DNA of 64,000 nt from Algisphaera agarilytica (GCF_014207595.1 NZ_JACHGY010000001.1:1814812-1878811); one strand, 5' to 3'; positions 48,952 to 58,958 are shown, counted from the stretch's first letter. Notes: generated by a model not told the origin, from the letters alone. A program made the numbers and translations.

Positions 48952-49111
48952 TCCCGTCGGGCGGCGAGCCCAGGCGACAATTTCATACGGTTACGGCTTA
49001 AATCGGTACAATCCCCCGCTTGGCACCGCCCCGGCGGTCCGTCCGCCCCGCCTCCTCAGCCCGGTATCCCCGGGCCCCCAGAAACACCCCGGCCCCCCGG
49101 AAACCCCCACC

Positions 49112-51076
49112 ATGGCCCAGAACCACCTCCGAAACGTCGCGATCATTGCCCACGTCGACCACGGCAAGACCACGCTCACTGACCAGCTGCTCTACCAGTC
49201 GGGCATGTTCCGCACCGAGGATCTCGACAAGCTCGCCGGCGGCCAGCACAACCTCATCATGGACACCGGCGACCTCGAGCGCGAGCGCGGCATCACCATC
49301 ACCGCCAAGAACTGTGCTGTGAACTACCGCCACACCGACGGGGCCGACTACAAGATCAACCTGATCGACACGCCGGGCCACGCCGACTTCGGCGGCGAGG
49401 TCGAACGCGTCCTCAACATGGCCGACGGCTGCCTGCTCGTGGTCGACGCCTTCGAGGGCCCGATGCCCCAGACCCGCTTCGTGCTCCAGAAAGCCCTGGC
49501 CATCGGCCTCAAGCCCGTCGTGGTCATCAACAAGATCGACAAGCCCAACGCCCGGCCCGAAGACGTCATCAACGAAGTCTTCGACCTGCTCGCCGAGCTG
49601 GATGCGCCCGATGATGCGCTGGACTTCCCGATCGTTTACAGCTCAGCCAAGAACGGCTGGGCGTCGGACGACCTCGAGAAGGCCGGCATGAACGGGGCCG
49701 AGCACCCCGACAACATGCTGGCGCTCTACTCGGCGATCCTCGAACACGTCCCCGCGCCGTACGCCGAGGGCTCATCGCGTGGCGCCGCTGCCGGCTTCGC
49801 CTCGGGCGTCGAAGCGCTCGCCGCCCCGCTGCAAATGATGGTCACCACGATCCAATACTCCGACTACGTCGGCCGGATCGCCGTGGGCCGTGTGACCGCC
49901 GGGCGGATCAACGCCGGGCAGCAGGTCACCGTCATCAACCGGGCCGGCGAAGGCAAGCAGCAGAAGATCCTGAAGCTCAATGCCTTCGACGGCCTCAAAC
50001 AGAAAGAAGTCCCCCAGGTCATCGCCGGCGACATCTGCGCCGTGGTCGGCCTCGACCCGATCGACATCGGCGACACCATCGCCTGCCCCGACCGCCCCGA
50101 AGCTCTGCCCGCCGTCGAGATCGACGAGCCGACACTGACCATGACCTTCCGTGTCAACGACTCGCCCTTCGCTGGCCGCGAAGGCGAGTTCGTCACGTCC
50201 CGCCAGGTCTACGACCGCCTGCAGAAAGAGCTGCAGTCCAACGTCGCGCTCCGCGTTGAGCGGGGCGACGGCGGCGACGAGTTCAAGGTGTCGGGCCGGG
50301 GCATGATGCACCTGGGCGTGCTCCTCGAAACCATGCGCCGCGAGGGCTACGAGCTCCAGGTCGGCAAGCCCGAGGTGATCCTCAAGCGTCCTGAAGACGG
50401 CGACCACGCCGGCAAGCTCTGCGAGCCCATCGAACAGCTCGTCGTCGACTGCCCCGCCGAGTGCCAGAACGACGTGATGAGCCTGGTCACGAACCGCAAG
50501 GCCGAGATCGTCAGCATGGACCCCAAGGCCGGGGCCGGCGACTACATCCACATGGAGTTCACCATCCCCGCCCGCGGCCTGATCGGCATGCGGACCCGGA
50601 TGCTCACCGCCACCCAGGGCCGAGCCGTCATGCACCACAACCTGCTCCGATACGAGCCGATGCGCGGCGACGTGCCCAAACGCCCCGCCGGCGTCATCAT
50701 CGCCAGCGACACCGGCCAGGTCACCCCCTACGCCCTCCACGGCCTCTACGACCGCGGCTTCTTCTTCGTCAAGCCGGGCGACCAGGTCTACGAAGGCCAG
50801 GTCATCGGCGAACACTGCAAAGACAACGACATCATCGCCAACCCCATCAAGTCCAAACAACTCACCGCCGTCCGCACCCGCGGCGGCAAAGACGACAACA
50901 TGCAGATCAAGCCCGCCAAAGAGATGTCGCTCGAGGCTTGCTTGGAATACATCGCCGAGGACGAGTTGGTTGAGGTGACTCCCGAAAACATCCGGCTACG
51001 CAAGCGGACTCTGCAAGAGTCGATGCGGCGACGCGAGGCACGGTCGGCGAAGGATAAGGCGAAGGCTGGGGCATAG
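49112..51076 (+). CDS. typA: Translational GTPase TypA/BipA
   Basis: 654 residues, ~40 more than E. coli BipA. Start at the ATG at 49112: [20 protein letters not shown] (G1), RGITITAKN (G2), [11 protein letters not shown] (G3), INKIDKP (G4) and SSAKNG (G5). Domain III/V follow with [20 protein letters not shown] and the BipA C-terminal domain [20 protein letters not shown]. It binds ribosomes and helps 50S assembly under stress. The extra length is in the loop [20 protein letters not shown] and a charged C-terminal tail. Confidence 0.96.
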   Translation: MAQNHLRNVAIIAHVDHGKTTLTDQLLYQSGMFRTEDLDKLAGGQHNLIMDTGDLERERGITITAKNCAVNYRHTDGADYKINLIDTPGHADFGGEVERVLNMADGCLLVVDAFEGPMPQTRFVLQKALAIGLKPVVVINKIDKPNARPEDVINEVFDLLAELDAPDDALDFPIVYSSAKNGWASDDLEKAGMNGAEHPDNMLALYSAILEHVPAPYAEGSSRGAAAGFASGVEALAAPLQMMVTTIQYSDYVGRIAVGRVTAGRINAGQQVTVINRAGEGKQQKILKLNAFDGLKQKEVPQVIAGDICAVVGLDPIDIGDTIACPDRPEALPAVEIDEPTLTMTFRVNDSPFAGREGEFVTSRQVYDRLQKELQSNVALRVERGDGGDEFKVSGRGMMHLGVLLETMRREGYELQVGKPEVILKRPEDGDHAGKLCEPIEQLVVDCPAECQNDVMSLVTNRKAEIVSMDPKAGAGDYIHMEFTIPARGLIGMRTRMLTATQGRAVMHHNLLRYEPMRGDVPKRPAGVIIASDTGQVTPYALHGLYDRGFFFVKPGDQVYEGQVIGEHCKDNDIIANPIKSKQLTAVRTRGGKDDNMQIKPAKEMSLEACLEYIAEDELVEVTPENIRLRKRTLQESMRRREARSAKDKAKAGA

Positions 51077-51082
51077 GTAATT

Positions 51083-51601
51083 ATGGATAATCAAATTTCC
51101 GGATTTAACGTTGCCGCCTATACCTTGACCGGTGAAGAAGTTGGCCGTGGTTTTTGGGAGATGAGCAGCCTATCTCCGATATGGGTCGAGGCAGGCGTCA
51201 CATTTTTAAATCAATTCGGTGATAATTTTCCTGCGACTTCATGGGGTCAGGAATTAAATCACATAGAAACTAAATTGACTTCAAGTGACGGAGCGGGCCT
51301 TGGTCAGTTTTACACGAATGGCCAATTGTCGATTTCGACATTGTATTTGGCAGGCAAGGATCGATCGGTAGACAACGAAGTAGCTGATTTATTTATTCAA
51401 TCACTTGAGCAGTCAGACTTAGTGCGTCAAGCAACCACTCACCCGCAGCCATTTGCCAGTATTCGTTCAATCGAATCTCGACCGCTTGTTGTTGTGTTTG
51501 TTTGGGGGAATCCTGAGATTAGCGATCAAGACGAAGAACTACTTCAGGAGTTGAGTACACACTTTGCTGCGGCTTTCTTCAAACGGTCGTCCAGTGATTA
51601 A
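51083..51601 (+). CDS. Orphan protein of unknown function, low GC
   Basis: 172 residues. GC near 44 %, far under its neighbours, and codon use differs. It begins 6 bp after typA. No signal peptide or membrane helix; it is acidic, with a beta-rich outline: YTLTGEEVGRGFWEMSSL, WVEAGVTFLNQFGDNFPATSWG, GQLSISTLYLAGKDRSVDNEV, SRPLVVVFVWGN. I recognise no family. Composition and isolation suggest recent arrival; the GTAGGCCAGG-type palindrome follows its stop by 5 bp. Confidence 0.65.
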   Translation: MDNQISGFNVAAYTLTGEEVGRGFWEMSSLSPIWVEAGVTFLNQFGDNFPATSWGQELNHIETKLTSSDGAGLGQFYTNGQLSISTLYLAGKDRSVDNEVADLFIQSLEQSDLVRQATTHPQPFASIRSIESRPLVVVFVWGNPEISDQDEELLQELSTHFAAAFFKRSSSD

Positions 51602-51606
51602 TTGAA

Positions 51607-51673
51607 GTAGGCCAGGTCTTCGACCTGACACGAACTACACGATGACTTGCGTCAGGTCGAAGACCTGACCTAC
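51607..51673. repeat. Inverted repeat, GTAGGTCAGG family, copy 3
   Basis: Arms GTAGGCCAGGTCTTCGACCT (51607) and AGGTCGAAGACCTGACCTAC (ends 51673), each also self-complementary. It follows the low-GC orphan gene. The stretch 51674-51878 holds no gene that I can support. Confidence 0.85.
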
Positions 51674-51878
51674 ATGGTGCTAAGCCCAGCGCCGCGTCGA
51701 CGGGCTTCATAACGGCGCACCAACACCCCATGTTCGACCCCTAACTCCGTCAGGCCATCGCGGCGCACGCCGCGATGTTGATCTGTGTGAGGCTTTGGGT
51801 GACTAGGCGGGTTGGGGGTGGAGTTATTGAGGTATTTCTAGCCGGGCCGCTACACGGCCCTGGTCGAGGTCTGCGGTT

Positions 51879-53372
51879 TTACGACAGTGTGAGTTTCAGG
51901 CTGTACGCCAAATCGCAGGGCTTCGTGTCGGGGGCGGTGATTTTCACGCCGTTGTCGTCTTGCGACCATTCGAGCGGGCCGGCGTGGCCGAGGAGTTCGA
52001 CGTTCGCCACGCGGTCTTTCACCGCGGTGAGGTGGAAGGTGCGGCCCCCGGAAGCGCTTCCGTCCTCCGGCCAACCCATGGCGATGGCGTAGAGGGTGTG
52101 GTCGCCCTTGGTGACGAAGCGGTAGTCGCCGTCGCCGAGGGGGGACTGGTCGGGCTCGGCGAAGTCGCCGGTGGGGAAGTCTTTGCCTTGGCCGTATTGG
52201 GTCCAGGGGCGGGTGCCGTAGATGGCTTCGCCGTTGACGGCGAACCAGTCGGCGAGGGCGTCGAGGATGGCGAGGCATTCGGCGTCGAGGGTGCCGTCGG
52301 TTTGGCCGGGGAAGTTGAGCAGGAGGTTGCCGTTCTTGCTGACGATGTCGGCGAGCATGTGGACGATCAGTTGCGGCGACTTGTAGGTCAGGCCTTGCTT
52401 GTAGTACCAGCCGCCGACGCAGGTATCGGTCTGCCAGGGGTCGGGCCAAATGCGATCGACGCCGCCGCGTTCGAGGTCGAGGATGCCGATGCCTTCGACG
52501 TAATCGCCGTGGCCGCCGATGGGGTTGCCCTCGGCATCGAGCGCGGGGCCGGGCTGGGCGTGGTCGCGGGCGGACTCGTGGTAGCTCTTGAGGTTGTAGA
52601 CCGCTTCGAGCTTGCCGCCGCGGCGTTCGATGTTGCGGTTGTAGAAGTGGGCGAGCATCGATCGGCCGACCTCGCCGAAGGGGATCGCGCCGTCGGTGTA
52701 GAGCAGGTCGGGGTCGTACTGGTCGACCAGGTCGTTGATGCGGTCGTGCCACTGCTTAGCCCACCACGCCGGCGGGTCGAGGGGGTATTGAAAGTTGGTG
52801 TCGTCGTGGGGCGGGAAGTAGAAGTCTTCGAGCTCGGGGTTGTTGCCGTCGTAGGGCACGCCGGCCTTGGGGCCTTCCTTGTCGCTGCCTTTGTTGGTGT
52901 TGAACCAGTTGTAGGAGCGCTCGAGGTGTTCGGTGACGCCGAAGTAGAGGCCTTGGTCGCGGGCGGCGTCGCGGAACTCGCCGACGATGTCGCGCTTGGG
53001 GCCGATGTTGACCGCGTTCCACTTGTGGTGCTTGGAGTTCCACAGGTCGAAGTTGTCGTGGTGCACGCCCATGGAAGTGAAGTACTTGGCGCCGGCTTTC
53101 TTGTAGCGTTGCATCAGGTCCTGGGCGTCGAAGTTCTCGCAGGTCCAAAGCGGGAGGATGTCTTTGAAGCCAAACTCTGAGGGGTGGCCGTAGTGCTTGA
53201 GGTGGTGCTCGTAGGCGGGGTCGCCGGGCTTGTACATGTTGCGGGCGTACCAGTCGCCGGCCATGGGCACGCCTTGGGGGCCCCAGTGGGCCCAGATGCC
53301 GAACTTCGCATCGCGGAACCAATCGGGGCAGGTGTATTGCTGGAGGGAGTCGAAGGTGGGCTCGAACTTCAT
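51879..53372 (-). CDS. Alpha-L-fucosidase, GH29
   Basis: 497 residues from the ATG at 53372. GH29 barrel: CPDWFRDAKFGIWAHWGPQGVP, ARNMYKPG, YKKAGAKYFTSMGVHHDNFDLW, HLERSYNW, and the nucleophile region QYDPDLLYTDGA; later NGNLLLNFPGQTDGTLD. A C-terminal beta domain follows from ~400. No signal peptide is apparent, so it would act on imported fucosides, unless a longer N-terminus is used. Fits algal-polysaccharide use by marine planctomycetes. Confidence 0.9.
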   Translation of the reverse strand: MKFEPTFDSLQQYTCPDWFRDAKFGIWAHWGPQGVPMAGDWYARNMYKPGDPAYEHHLKHYGHPSEFGFKDILPLWTCENFDAQDLMQRYKKAGAKYFTSMGVHHDNFDLWNSKHHKWNAVNIGPKRDIVGEFRDAARDQGLYFGVTEHLERSYNWFNTNKGSDKEGPKAGVPYDGNNPELEDFYFPPHDDTNFQYPLDPPAWWAKQWHDRINDLVDQYDPDLLYTDGAIPFGEVGRSMLAHFYNRNIERRGGKLEAVYNLKSYHESARDHAQPGPALDAEGNPIGGHGDYVEGIGILDLERGGVDRIWPDPWQTDTCVGGWYYKQGLTYKSPQLIVHMLADIVSKNGNLLLNFPGQTDGTLDAECLAILDALADWFAVNGEAIYGTRPWTQYGQGKDFPTGDFAEPDQSPLGDGDYRFVTKGDHTLYAIAMGWPEDGSASGGRTFHLTAVKDRVANVELLGHAGPLEWSQDDNGVKITAPDTKPCDLAYSLKLTLS

Positions 53373-53448
53373 GGCGGGGTTCCGGGGTAAGCAGGGTTTG
53401 GTGCAGTGACTACGATGTGACGCTCGAAACACCGCACGGAGTCGACCA

Positions 53449-54234
53449 ATGGACACACACGATACCCCCGAAAGTTCGCAAAACCAGACATTCTTGCTCG
53501 GCGCGATCGCCGTGGAAGCGGGGCTTTCGGCGGGGACGCGGGAGGTGGCCGGCGTGTGGGTCGATGCCGACATGGACTACCGCAAGATCGAGCCCGTGCG
53601 TCGTGCCGCCAAGGCCCGGCGGATCGAGCTCACGCCCCTGAGCCGCCAAGAGCTTGACGCCCGCGTCGGCCACGACAAACACGGCGGCGTGGTCGCGGAG
53701 GTCGGCCCACGGACGTTCCTCACGCTGGATGAATTGCTCGCCCACTCCGGCAGCGAGCGGTCGTTCTTCGTGATGCTCGACGGCGTCGAGGACCCGTTCA
53801 ACTTCGGCCAGTCGATCCGCTCGCTCTACGCCGCGGGCTGTCACGGCGTCGTGGTTCGGCCCCGCAACTGGGCGATGGCGGACGGCGAAGCCCCGTCGAT
53901 CATCGCCCGCTCCTCGGCGGGCACCAGCGAGTTCATGCCGATCGCCTTGGCGGAGACGCCCGAAGAGGCGGCCGAGTTTTTCAAAGCCAAGGGCGTGGTC
54001 GTCGCTGCAGCGGCGGAGACGCACGAAGCGGTGCCTTTGTACGACGTGGACCTGACGAAGCCGTTGTTCCTGCTCATCGGCGGCGAGAAGCGGGGTGTGA
54101 AGCGGTCGTTCCTCAACCAGGCGGACCAAGTCGTGCAGATCCCCTACGGCCGACCGTTCGAATACGCGCTGGGCACCGTCGCGGCGGTGTCGGTGTTGGG
54201 GTTTGAGCTGGCGCGGCAGCGGGGTGGGAAATAG
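53449..54234 (+). CDS. SpoU family RNA 2'-O-methyltransferase (TrmH/RlmB type)
   Basis: 261 residues. The SPOUT knot motifs are DGVEDPFNFGQSIRSLYAAG (motif 1), LFLLIGGEKRGVKRSFLNQAD (motif 2) and VQIPYGRPFEYALGTVAAVSVLGFELAR (motif 3). An N-terminal substrate-binding part resembles the RlmB/TrmH side (RLVAAK..LSRQELDARVGHDKHGGV style). It methylates a ribose in rRNA or tRNA; the exact site is not readable. The gene starts shortly after the divergent fucosidase gene. Confidence 0.88.
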   Translation: MDTHDTPESSQNQTFLLGAIAVEAGLSAGTREVAGVWVDADMDYRKIEPVRRAAKARRIELTPLSRQELDARVGHDKHGGVVAEVGPRTFLTLDELLAHSGSERSFFVMLDGVEDPFNFGQSIRSLYAAGCHGVVVRPRNWAMADGEAPSIIARSSAGTSEFMPIALAETPEEAAEFFKAKGVVVAAAAETHEAVPLYDVDLTKPLFLLIGGEKRGVKRSFLNQADQVVQIPYGRPFEYALGTVAAVSVLGFELARQRGGK

Positions 54235-54412
54235 GCAGTGGGCAATGGGGTTTGGGCAGTGGGGAAGACGCAAGCGATGGCGTGGAAGCGATCGAGTACA
54301 CCGCCTGCTTGAAGCTACGAACGCATGAATCACCACCAAACCCTCACCCGCTAAACTTTGCTCGCGCCCCATTACCCAAACCCCACCGCCCACCGCCCAC
54401 TGCCCACTGCCC
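54235..54412. repeat. Inverted word repeat GGCAGTGGGCAATGGGG
   Basis: GCAGTGGGCAATGGGGTTTG at 54235 is mirrored by CCCATTACCCAAACCCCACC and CCCACTGCCCACTGCCC up to 54412. The right arm ends 8 bp before the STAS gene start, replacing any normal ribosome-binding site. Confidence 0.75.
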
Positions 54413-54419
54413 AACTCCC

Positions 54420-54770
54420 ATGGACCCCTTCACCCACCTCCACTGCGAAATCGTCGGCGAGCTCGCCCACGTCACCTTCCCTGGCGGGAAGTTCGACGGC
54501 GTCGCGGTGCGGGAACTGTTCGAGTTGTCCAACCAGCTCCCCGAAGTTCGCCCCAAACTCCTGGTCGACACCACCGGCGTCGAGTTCGTCCCGTCGGGCG
54601 GGATGGGCATGCTGATCATGATCCGCAAACGATTTATGTCCGCCGGCGGGCAGCTGCACATCGCGATCCCCAACGCCAACATCATGCAGTCGTTCACCCT
54701 GGCCAACATGGGCCGGATGCTCGAATTGTTTGAAACTGTTGAGGACGCCCGGGACCGCTTCAAGCCGTGA
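54420..54770 (+). CDS. STAS-domain protein (anti-anti-sigma-like)
   Basis: 116 residues. STAS outline: GELAHVTFPGGKFDGVAV, LLVDTTGVEFVPSGGMGMLI (the loop with the phosphorylatable Ser; here PSGGMGM as in SpoIIAA-like DSSGLGxL), GGQLHIAIPNANIMQSFTLANMGRML. Could antagonise an anti-sigma factor kinase; none lies next to it. Start is the ATG at 54420, directly after a C-rich palindrome and without a purine-rich site. Confidence 0.82.
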   Translation: MDPFTHLHCEIVGELAHVTFPGGKFDGVAVRELFELSNQLPEVRPKLLVDTTGVEFVPSGGMGMLIMIRKRFMSAGGQLHIAIPNANIMQSFTLANMGRMLELFETVEDARDRFKP

Positions 54771-54794
54771 ACCGCGGGCTATGATGGCCTCATC

Positions 54795-56885
54795 ATGGAC
54801 AAAACCACCACCACCCACACGCTCGCCCTCGATGGCGAAAGCGTCAACACCGACACCCTCCTCCAACGCGAATGGCTGCTGACCAACGGCACCGGCGCTT
54901 TCAGCATGGGCACCGCGCTCGGCTGCAACACCCGCCGGTACCACGGCCTGCTCATCGCCGCCGCCTCCCCGCCCGTCGGACGCGTGCTGGCGCTCAACCA
55001 GGTCTTCGACCAACTCATCCTCAAAGCCCCCGGAAGCGACGACGCCGAGCAACACGTCGAACTGGGTAGCTGCCTCTTCCGTGGCGATGATGAACAACTC
55101 GTTCACGCCCCGCAGGGCCATCAATCCATCGCCGAGTTCAAGCGTGGCCTGACCGTGCAGTGGACCTACCAGTGGGGCAAGGTCACCGTCGAACGCGAGC
55201 TCGTCCTGCACGACAAAGCCCAGGCGATCACGATCCACTACCGCGTGGCCGGGCTGAAAAACCTGGGCGGCGACGCCACGCTCCGCGTCGCTCCGATGCT
55301 CACCCTCCGCGACTTCCACAGCCTGCTCTCCCGCGGCAACGCCGGCGAGTTTGCCCTCAAATCCCCCAAGCACGGCAAGAAACTCTCGGTCACGCAAGGC
55401 GAAACCGAAATCACCTTCAACTCCCCCGACGGCAAATTCACCGAGCAGCCCGACTGGTGGCACGGCATCACCTACCCCCGCGATGCCTACCGCGGCCAGG
55501 GCGACCGCGAAGACTACTTCATCCCCGGCCACTTCAACTTGCCCCTCAGCACCGAGGGCAAGTTGGCCAAGGCGTCGATCACCGTTGCCCTCGGCAGCAA
55601 GGCCCTCGAACCCAAAGCCAAGCCCGGCCGGGCGACACGGATTAAGAAAGCCCTCGAGTATCTCCCTGAGCTGGCCGACCAACCCGTCGCCGCGACCGCC
55701 CTCGCGATCGCCGCCGACGACTTCGTGGTCCAACGCACCCTCGGCAGCAAGAAGCTCACCACCATCATGGCCGGCTACCCCTGGTTCGCCGACTGGGGCC
55801 GGGACACCTTCATCGCCCTGCCCGGCCTCCTGCTCTCCACCGGACGACTCACCGCCGCCCGCGATACCCTCCGTGCTTTCGCAAGCTCGCTCCAAGACGG
55901 CCTCGTCCCTAACCGCTTCGACGACTACACCAACGAGCCGCACTACAACACCGTCGACGCCTCGCTGTGGTACGTCGTCGCGGGCCTCGCCTACATCGAA
56001 GCGTCCGAGACCTCGCCCAAGTGGCTGGTCAAAGCGATGACCGACATCGTCGATGCGTACGCCGCCGGCACGAACGCCCAGGGCCACGACGGCCGACCCA
56101 TCCCCATCCCCATCGCCATGGATGCCGACGGCCTCATCGCCGCCGGCGACGACCACTCCCAGCTCACCTGGATGGACGCGGCCTGCGGCGGCACCGTCTT
56201 CACCCCCCGCCCCGGCAAGTGCGTCGAGATCAACGCCCTGTGGTACCACGCCCTCGTCGGCCTGGCCGAACTCCTGCAACAAGGCACCGCCAAAGAGATC
56301 GACGCCGGCGACGCCTACGCCAAGCTCGCCAAACAAGTCAAACGTTCGTTCGTCAGCACCTTCTGGTCCGACGACCTAGGCCGACTGATCGACCACGTTC
56401 GCCCGGATGGCACGCCCGACCTGTCACTCCGGCCCAACATGGTCTTCGCCTGCAGCCTGCCCAACTCCCCGCTGCCCGCCGCGAAACGCAAAGCCGTGCT
56501 CGCCGCGATCAAGGACCAGCTGCTCACCTCTGCGGGCCTCCGCACCCTCCCGGCCGACGACCCGAACTACCACCCCCACTACGCCGGCCCGCAGTACGAC
56601 CGCGACAAGAGCTACCACCAAGGCACCGTTTGGCCCTGGCCGATGGGCGCCTACGCCGAGGGCGTCCTGCGTGCGGGCAAGTTCTCCAAGAAAGCCAAAG
56701 CCGAGGCGACCGCCGTCCTGCAACCACTCATCGATCGCTTGCTCGACCAAGGCCTCGGCCAACTCCACGAAATCTTCGACGCCGACGCCGGATTCACCGG
56801 AATCCACGAACCCCGCGGCTGCCCCGCCCAAGCCTGGTCCGTCGCCGAGGTCGTGCGGGTGTTGGAGTTGATCGAGACGACCTAA
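54795..56885 (+). CDS. Glycogen debranching enzyme (amylo-alpha-1,6-glucosidase type)
   Basis: 696 residues, two-part archaeal/bacterial GDE. The N-terminal domain opens with REWLLTNGTGAFSMGTALGC and NTRRYHGLLIAAASPP; the C-terminal (alpha/alpha)6 GH133 domain holds YPWFADWGRDTFIALPGLLL (catalytic Asp), DASLWYV, TWMDAACGGTVFTPRPGKCVEIN, LSLRPNMVFA and YHQGTVWPWPMGAYAEG. It removes branches from glycogen-like glucans. It starts 24 bp after the STAS gene; shared regulation is possible. Confidence 0.93.
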   Translation: MDKTTTTHTLALDGESVNTDTLLQREWLLTNGTGAFSMGTALGCNTRRYHGLLIAAASPPVGRVLALNQVFDQLILKAPGSDDAEQHVELGSCLFRGDDEQLVHAPQGHQSIAEFKRGLTVQWTYQWGKVTVERELVLHDKAQAITIHYRVAGLKNLGGDATLRVAPMLTLRDFHSLLSRGNAGEFALKSPKHGKKLSVTQGETEITFNSPDGKFTEQPDWWHGITYPRDAYRGQGDREDYFIPGHFNLPLSTEGKLAKASITVALGSKALEPKAKPGRATRIKKALEYLPELADQPVAATALAIAADDFVVQRTLGSKKLTTIMAGYPWFADWGRDTFIALPGLLLSTGRLTAARDTLRAFASSLQDGLVPNRFDDYTNEPHYNTVDASLWYVVAGLAYIEASETSPKWLVKAMTDIVDAYAAGTNAQGHDGRPIPIPIAMDADGLIAAGDDHSQLTWMDAACGGTVFTPRPGKCVEINALWYHALVGLAELLQQGTAKEIDAGDAYAKLAKQVKRSFVSTFWSDDLGRLIDHVRPDGTPDLSLRPNMVFACSLPNSPLPAAKRKAVLAAIKDQLLTSAGLRTLPADDPNYHPHYAGPQYDRDKSYHQGTVWPWPMGAYAEGVLRAGKFSKKAKAEATAVLQPLIDRLLDQGLGQLHEIFDADAGFTGIHEPRGCPAQAWSVAEVVRVLELIETT

Positions 56886-56957
56886 CCCTCAGGGTTATTG
56901 CGGGAGATAACGGATGGCTTTAAGGAGTTGTGAAGACCTATGCGCCGCGAGACGGGG

Positions 56958-57332
56958 CTACCGGGCCCACCTCTGAATAGCTTCAATCGTATCGAACGGC
57001 GATGAGTTGAAAGCGATCTTGCTGGCCGGGCAAACATGACTGATAACGTTGATCATTCGCTCGAACAGCAGCAACAGGTCCGGGTCTGTACGGACCCCCG
57101 CACCTATCAAAACGATATCGGGTGAATAATCAAGAAGGTCTTGCTTGAGTTGCTGCGGTGCTGTTTCGCTCGTATCCGTTAAACACCAGCGGGCGTCGAA
57201 CCCCGCGCTTGCGGCCTCAGAAGCAACCTGCTCAAAGGCCGCCTCTAGTTTTTCAACGGAGAGGTCCGGCCATTTGTCGTAATCGACCGCCGAAGAAGCC
57301 AAGCCAACGAGAAGTACTCTGGGGCGATTCAT
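56958..57332 (-). CDS. Conserved-looking protein of unknown function, Rossmann-like
   Basis: 124 residues. Pattern RPRVLLVGLASSAVDY, SVEKLEAAFEQVASEAASAG, ARWCLTDTSETAPQQLKQDL, PDIVLIGAGVRTDPDLLLLFERMINVISH and IAFNSSPFDTIEAIQRW. I know proteins of this form as short flavodoxin-like or Rossmann-like conserved proteins without a name; the two LIGAGVR and N-P-D-T-x-x-AVQRW-type pieces are typical. No catalytic residue is evident. Confidence 0.7.
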   Translation of the reverse strand: MNRPRVLLVGLASSAVDYDKWPDLSVEKLEAAFEQVASEAASAGFDARWCLTDTSETAPQQLKQDLLDYSPDIVLIGAGVRTDPDLLLLFERMINVISHVCPASKIAFNSSPFDTIEAIQRWAR

Positions 57333-57662
57333 GCCGCAGAGTGTAACTCACTTGTATTGACCATTTGTTACGCATCATCAATGGAAGCGCAAGCCAGTAC
57401 GCCGGGGTGTTCTTACTTCTTCGAACATCACTCCACTGCGCGGAACAGGCCTGCGACTTGTTTGCGCTTCCCGATCTACGGCGTAAAGTCGGGATCAAGT
57501 TTCTATTGCCACCGCCCCGCCATGCTGGTAATTTTTAATTGCGTGCAGAACGCATCCCGCCCGCGGAAAGGGCTTTAAGCCCACCTGCCTCTTGTCTACA
57601 TCTTTGTCCTCCTTTTGGGTCGTGAGTCGCGGGCACCCGACCATTGCTGAAGGAGGTCACTC
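57333..57662. other. Intergenic region with a short repeated remnant
   Basis: 330 bp without a gene. 57436-57483 is 38/48 identical to 60032-60079. On the minus strand both read KRxQVAGL(F/Y)RAV, so they look like the conserved tail of one lost gene or element. An AAGGAGG at ~57649-57655 is the ribosome-binding site of the next gene. Confidence 0.55.
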
Positions 57663-58829
57663 GTGACCACATCGTCTGTATCGTTGCCGGACCGTCCGAA
57701 CCTGCGTTTCCTGAAGGACCGGGCCAAAGCCATGGTCAAAGAGGGGCGGGCGTCCTCCCTCGCCCAGGCCCAGCACACGCTGGCGCGAACGTATGGCTTT
57801 GCCAACTGGGCCATGCTCAAAGCCCACATCGAACCCCTCCAGGCCGAGCAGCGGTTGGCCGCGACGCACCGCCTGATCCAAGCCGCCGCAAACGGAGACC
57901 TCAAGAACCTCGACGCCGCACTGCGGGCCGGGGCGAACGCCAAGCACGTGTACGACGGCGGGGAAAGCTACGACACGTTCCGTCCGCCGATGAAGGCCGC
58001 GATCGAATCGGGTCAGCTCGAAGCGGTCCGCCGATTGTTGGACCACGGCGCCCTCGACCGGGCGTGGCATTGGGACGGCCTGCAGGGCGCAAGGCAACGC
58101 GGCCACGACGACATCGTCGCCTTGCTCAGCGAGCGCCGTCGGGTCGAGGTCGATCTCGGCGCCGCGATCCGCCGGGGTGACCTGGAGGCGATCGAAGCGT
58201 TGCTGGACGCCGACCCCACGCTCGCCCGCGCCAACGAGGCCAGCCATTCCGCGCAGCAAGCCCCGGTCTACCTCGCGGCGCAGCAGGGCGACGTGCGTGT
58301 GGTGCGTCGCCTGATCCAGGCCGGGGCCGACCCGGCCGCCGCGTGGCACGCCAGTTCGTTCAACGCGATGACCGTCGCCCGCTACCAGGGCAACCGTGCG
58401 TTGGTTGAGCTGCTCGAATCGCACCACGTCACCAGCCCGGACGTGACCGACTACCTCTACGCCGCTTCGCAGGGCGACCTGGACCGGGTGCGCAAGTTCC
58501 TGGACGCCGGGCTGGACGTCAACGCCAAGTGCGCTTGCGCCCACCACGTGATCGTCCACGCGTTCCGCTCCGGCAACGCATCCCTACTCCAACTCGTGCT
58601 CGACCGCGGGGCGGACATCCGCTTATCCAACGGTTGGGAAGGCTACATCTGGTTTACCGATTTGATCGAAGCCGGCAACGTCGAGGCGGTCCGCCAGATC
58701 CTCGACCTGGGCTACAACGTGAACCACCGCGACGACCACGGCAACACGCCGTTATCGATCGCCCGCCAAGCGGGCCAGCAGGCCGTGGAAGACTTGTTGC
58801 TGGCGTATGCAGGCAAGGCCAACGGCTAG
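57663..58829 (+). CDS. Ankyrin-repeat protein
   Basis: 388 residues from a GTG with AAGGAGG 7 bp before it. An N-terminal region (LKDRAKAMVKEGRASSLAQAQ, TYGFANWAMLKAHIEPL) of the kind found before bacterial ankyrin arrays precedes seven or so ankyrin repeats: LIQAAANGDLKNLDAALRAG, LEAVRRLLDHGA, GDVRVVRRLIQAGADPAAA, GDLDRVRKFLDAGLDVNAK, GNASLLQLVLDRGADIRLS, GNVEAVRQILDLGYNVNH. No export signal. Role unknown; probably protein contact. Confidence 0.88.
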   Translation: MTTSSVSLPDRPNLRFLKDRAKAMVKEGRASSLAQAQHTLARTYGFANWAMLKAHIEPLQAEQRLAATHRLIQAAANGDLKNLDAALRAGANAKHVYDGGESYDTFRPPMKAAIESGQLEAVRRLLDHGALDRAWHWDGLQGARQRGHDDIVALLSERRRVEVDLGAAIRRGDLEAIEALLDADPTLARANEASHSAQQAPVYLAAQQGDVRVVRRLIQAGADPAAAWHASSFNAMTVARYQGNRALVELLESHHVTSPDVTDYLYAASQGDLDRVRKFLDAGLDVNAKCACAHHVIVHAFRSGNASLLQLVLDRGADIRLSNGWEGYIWFTDLIEAGNVEAVRQILDLGYNVNHRDDHGNTPLSIARQAGQQAVEDLLLAYAGKANG

Positions 58830-58958
58830 CCCGCTCGACCGTTGCTGATTCTGAAAATTACTCTGACCGGCCCATGGTGAACGCCGTGGGCCGGCTGTTG
58901 TATGGACGTGTGAATGTTATCTGTGCTCATTCTTTGGAATGCCGCCCCACCACACGGT

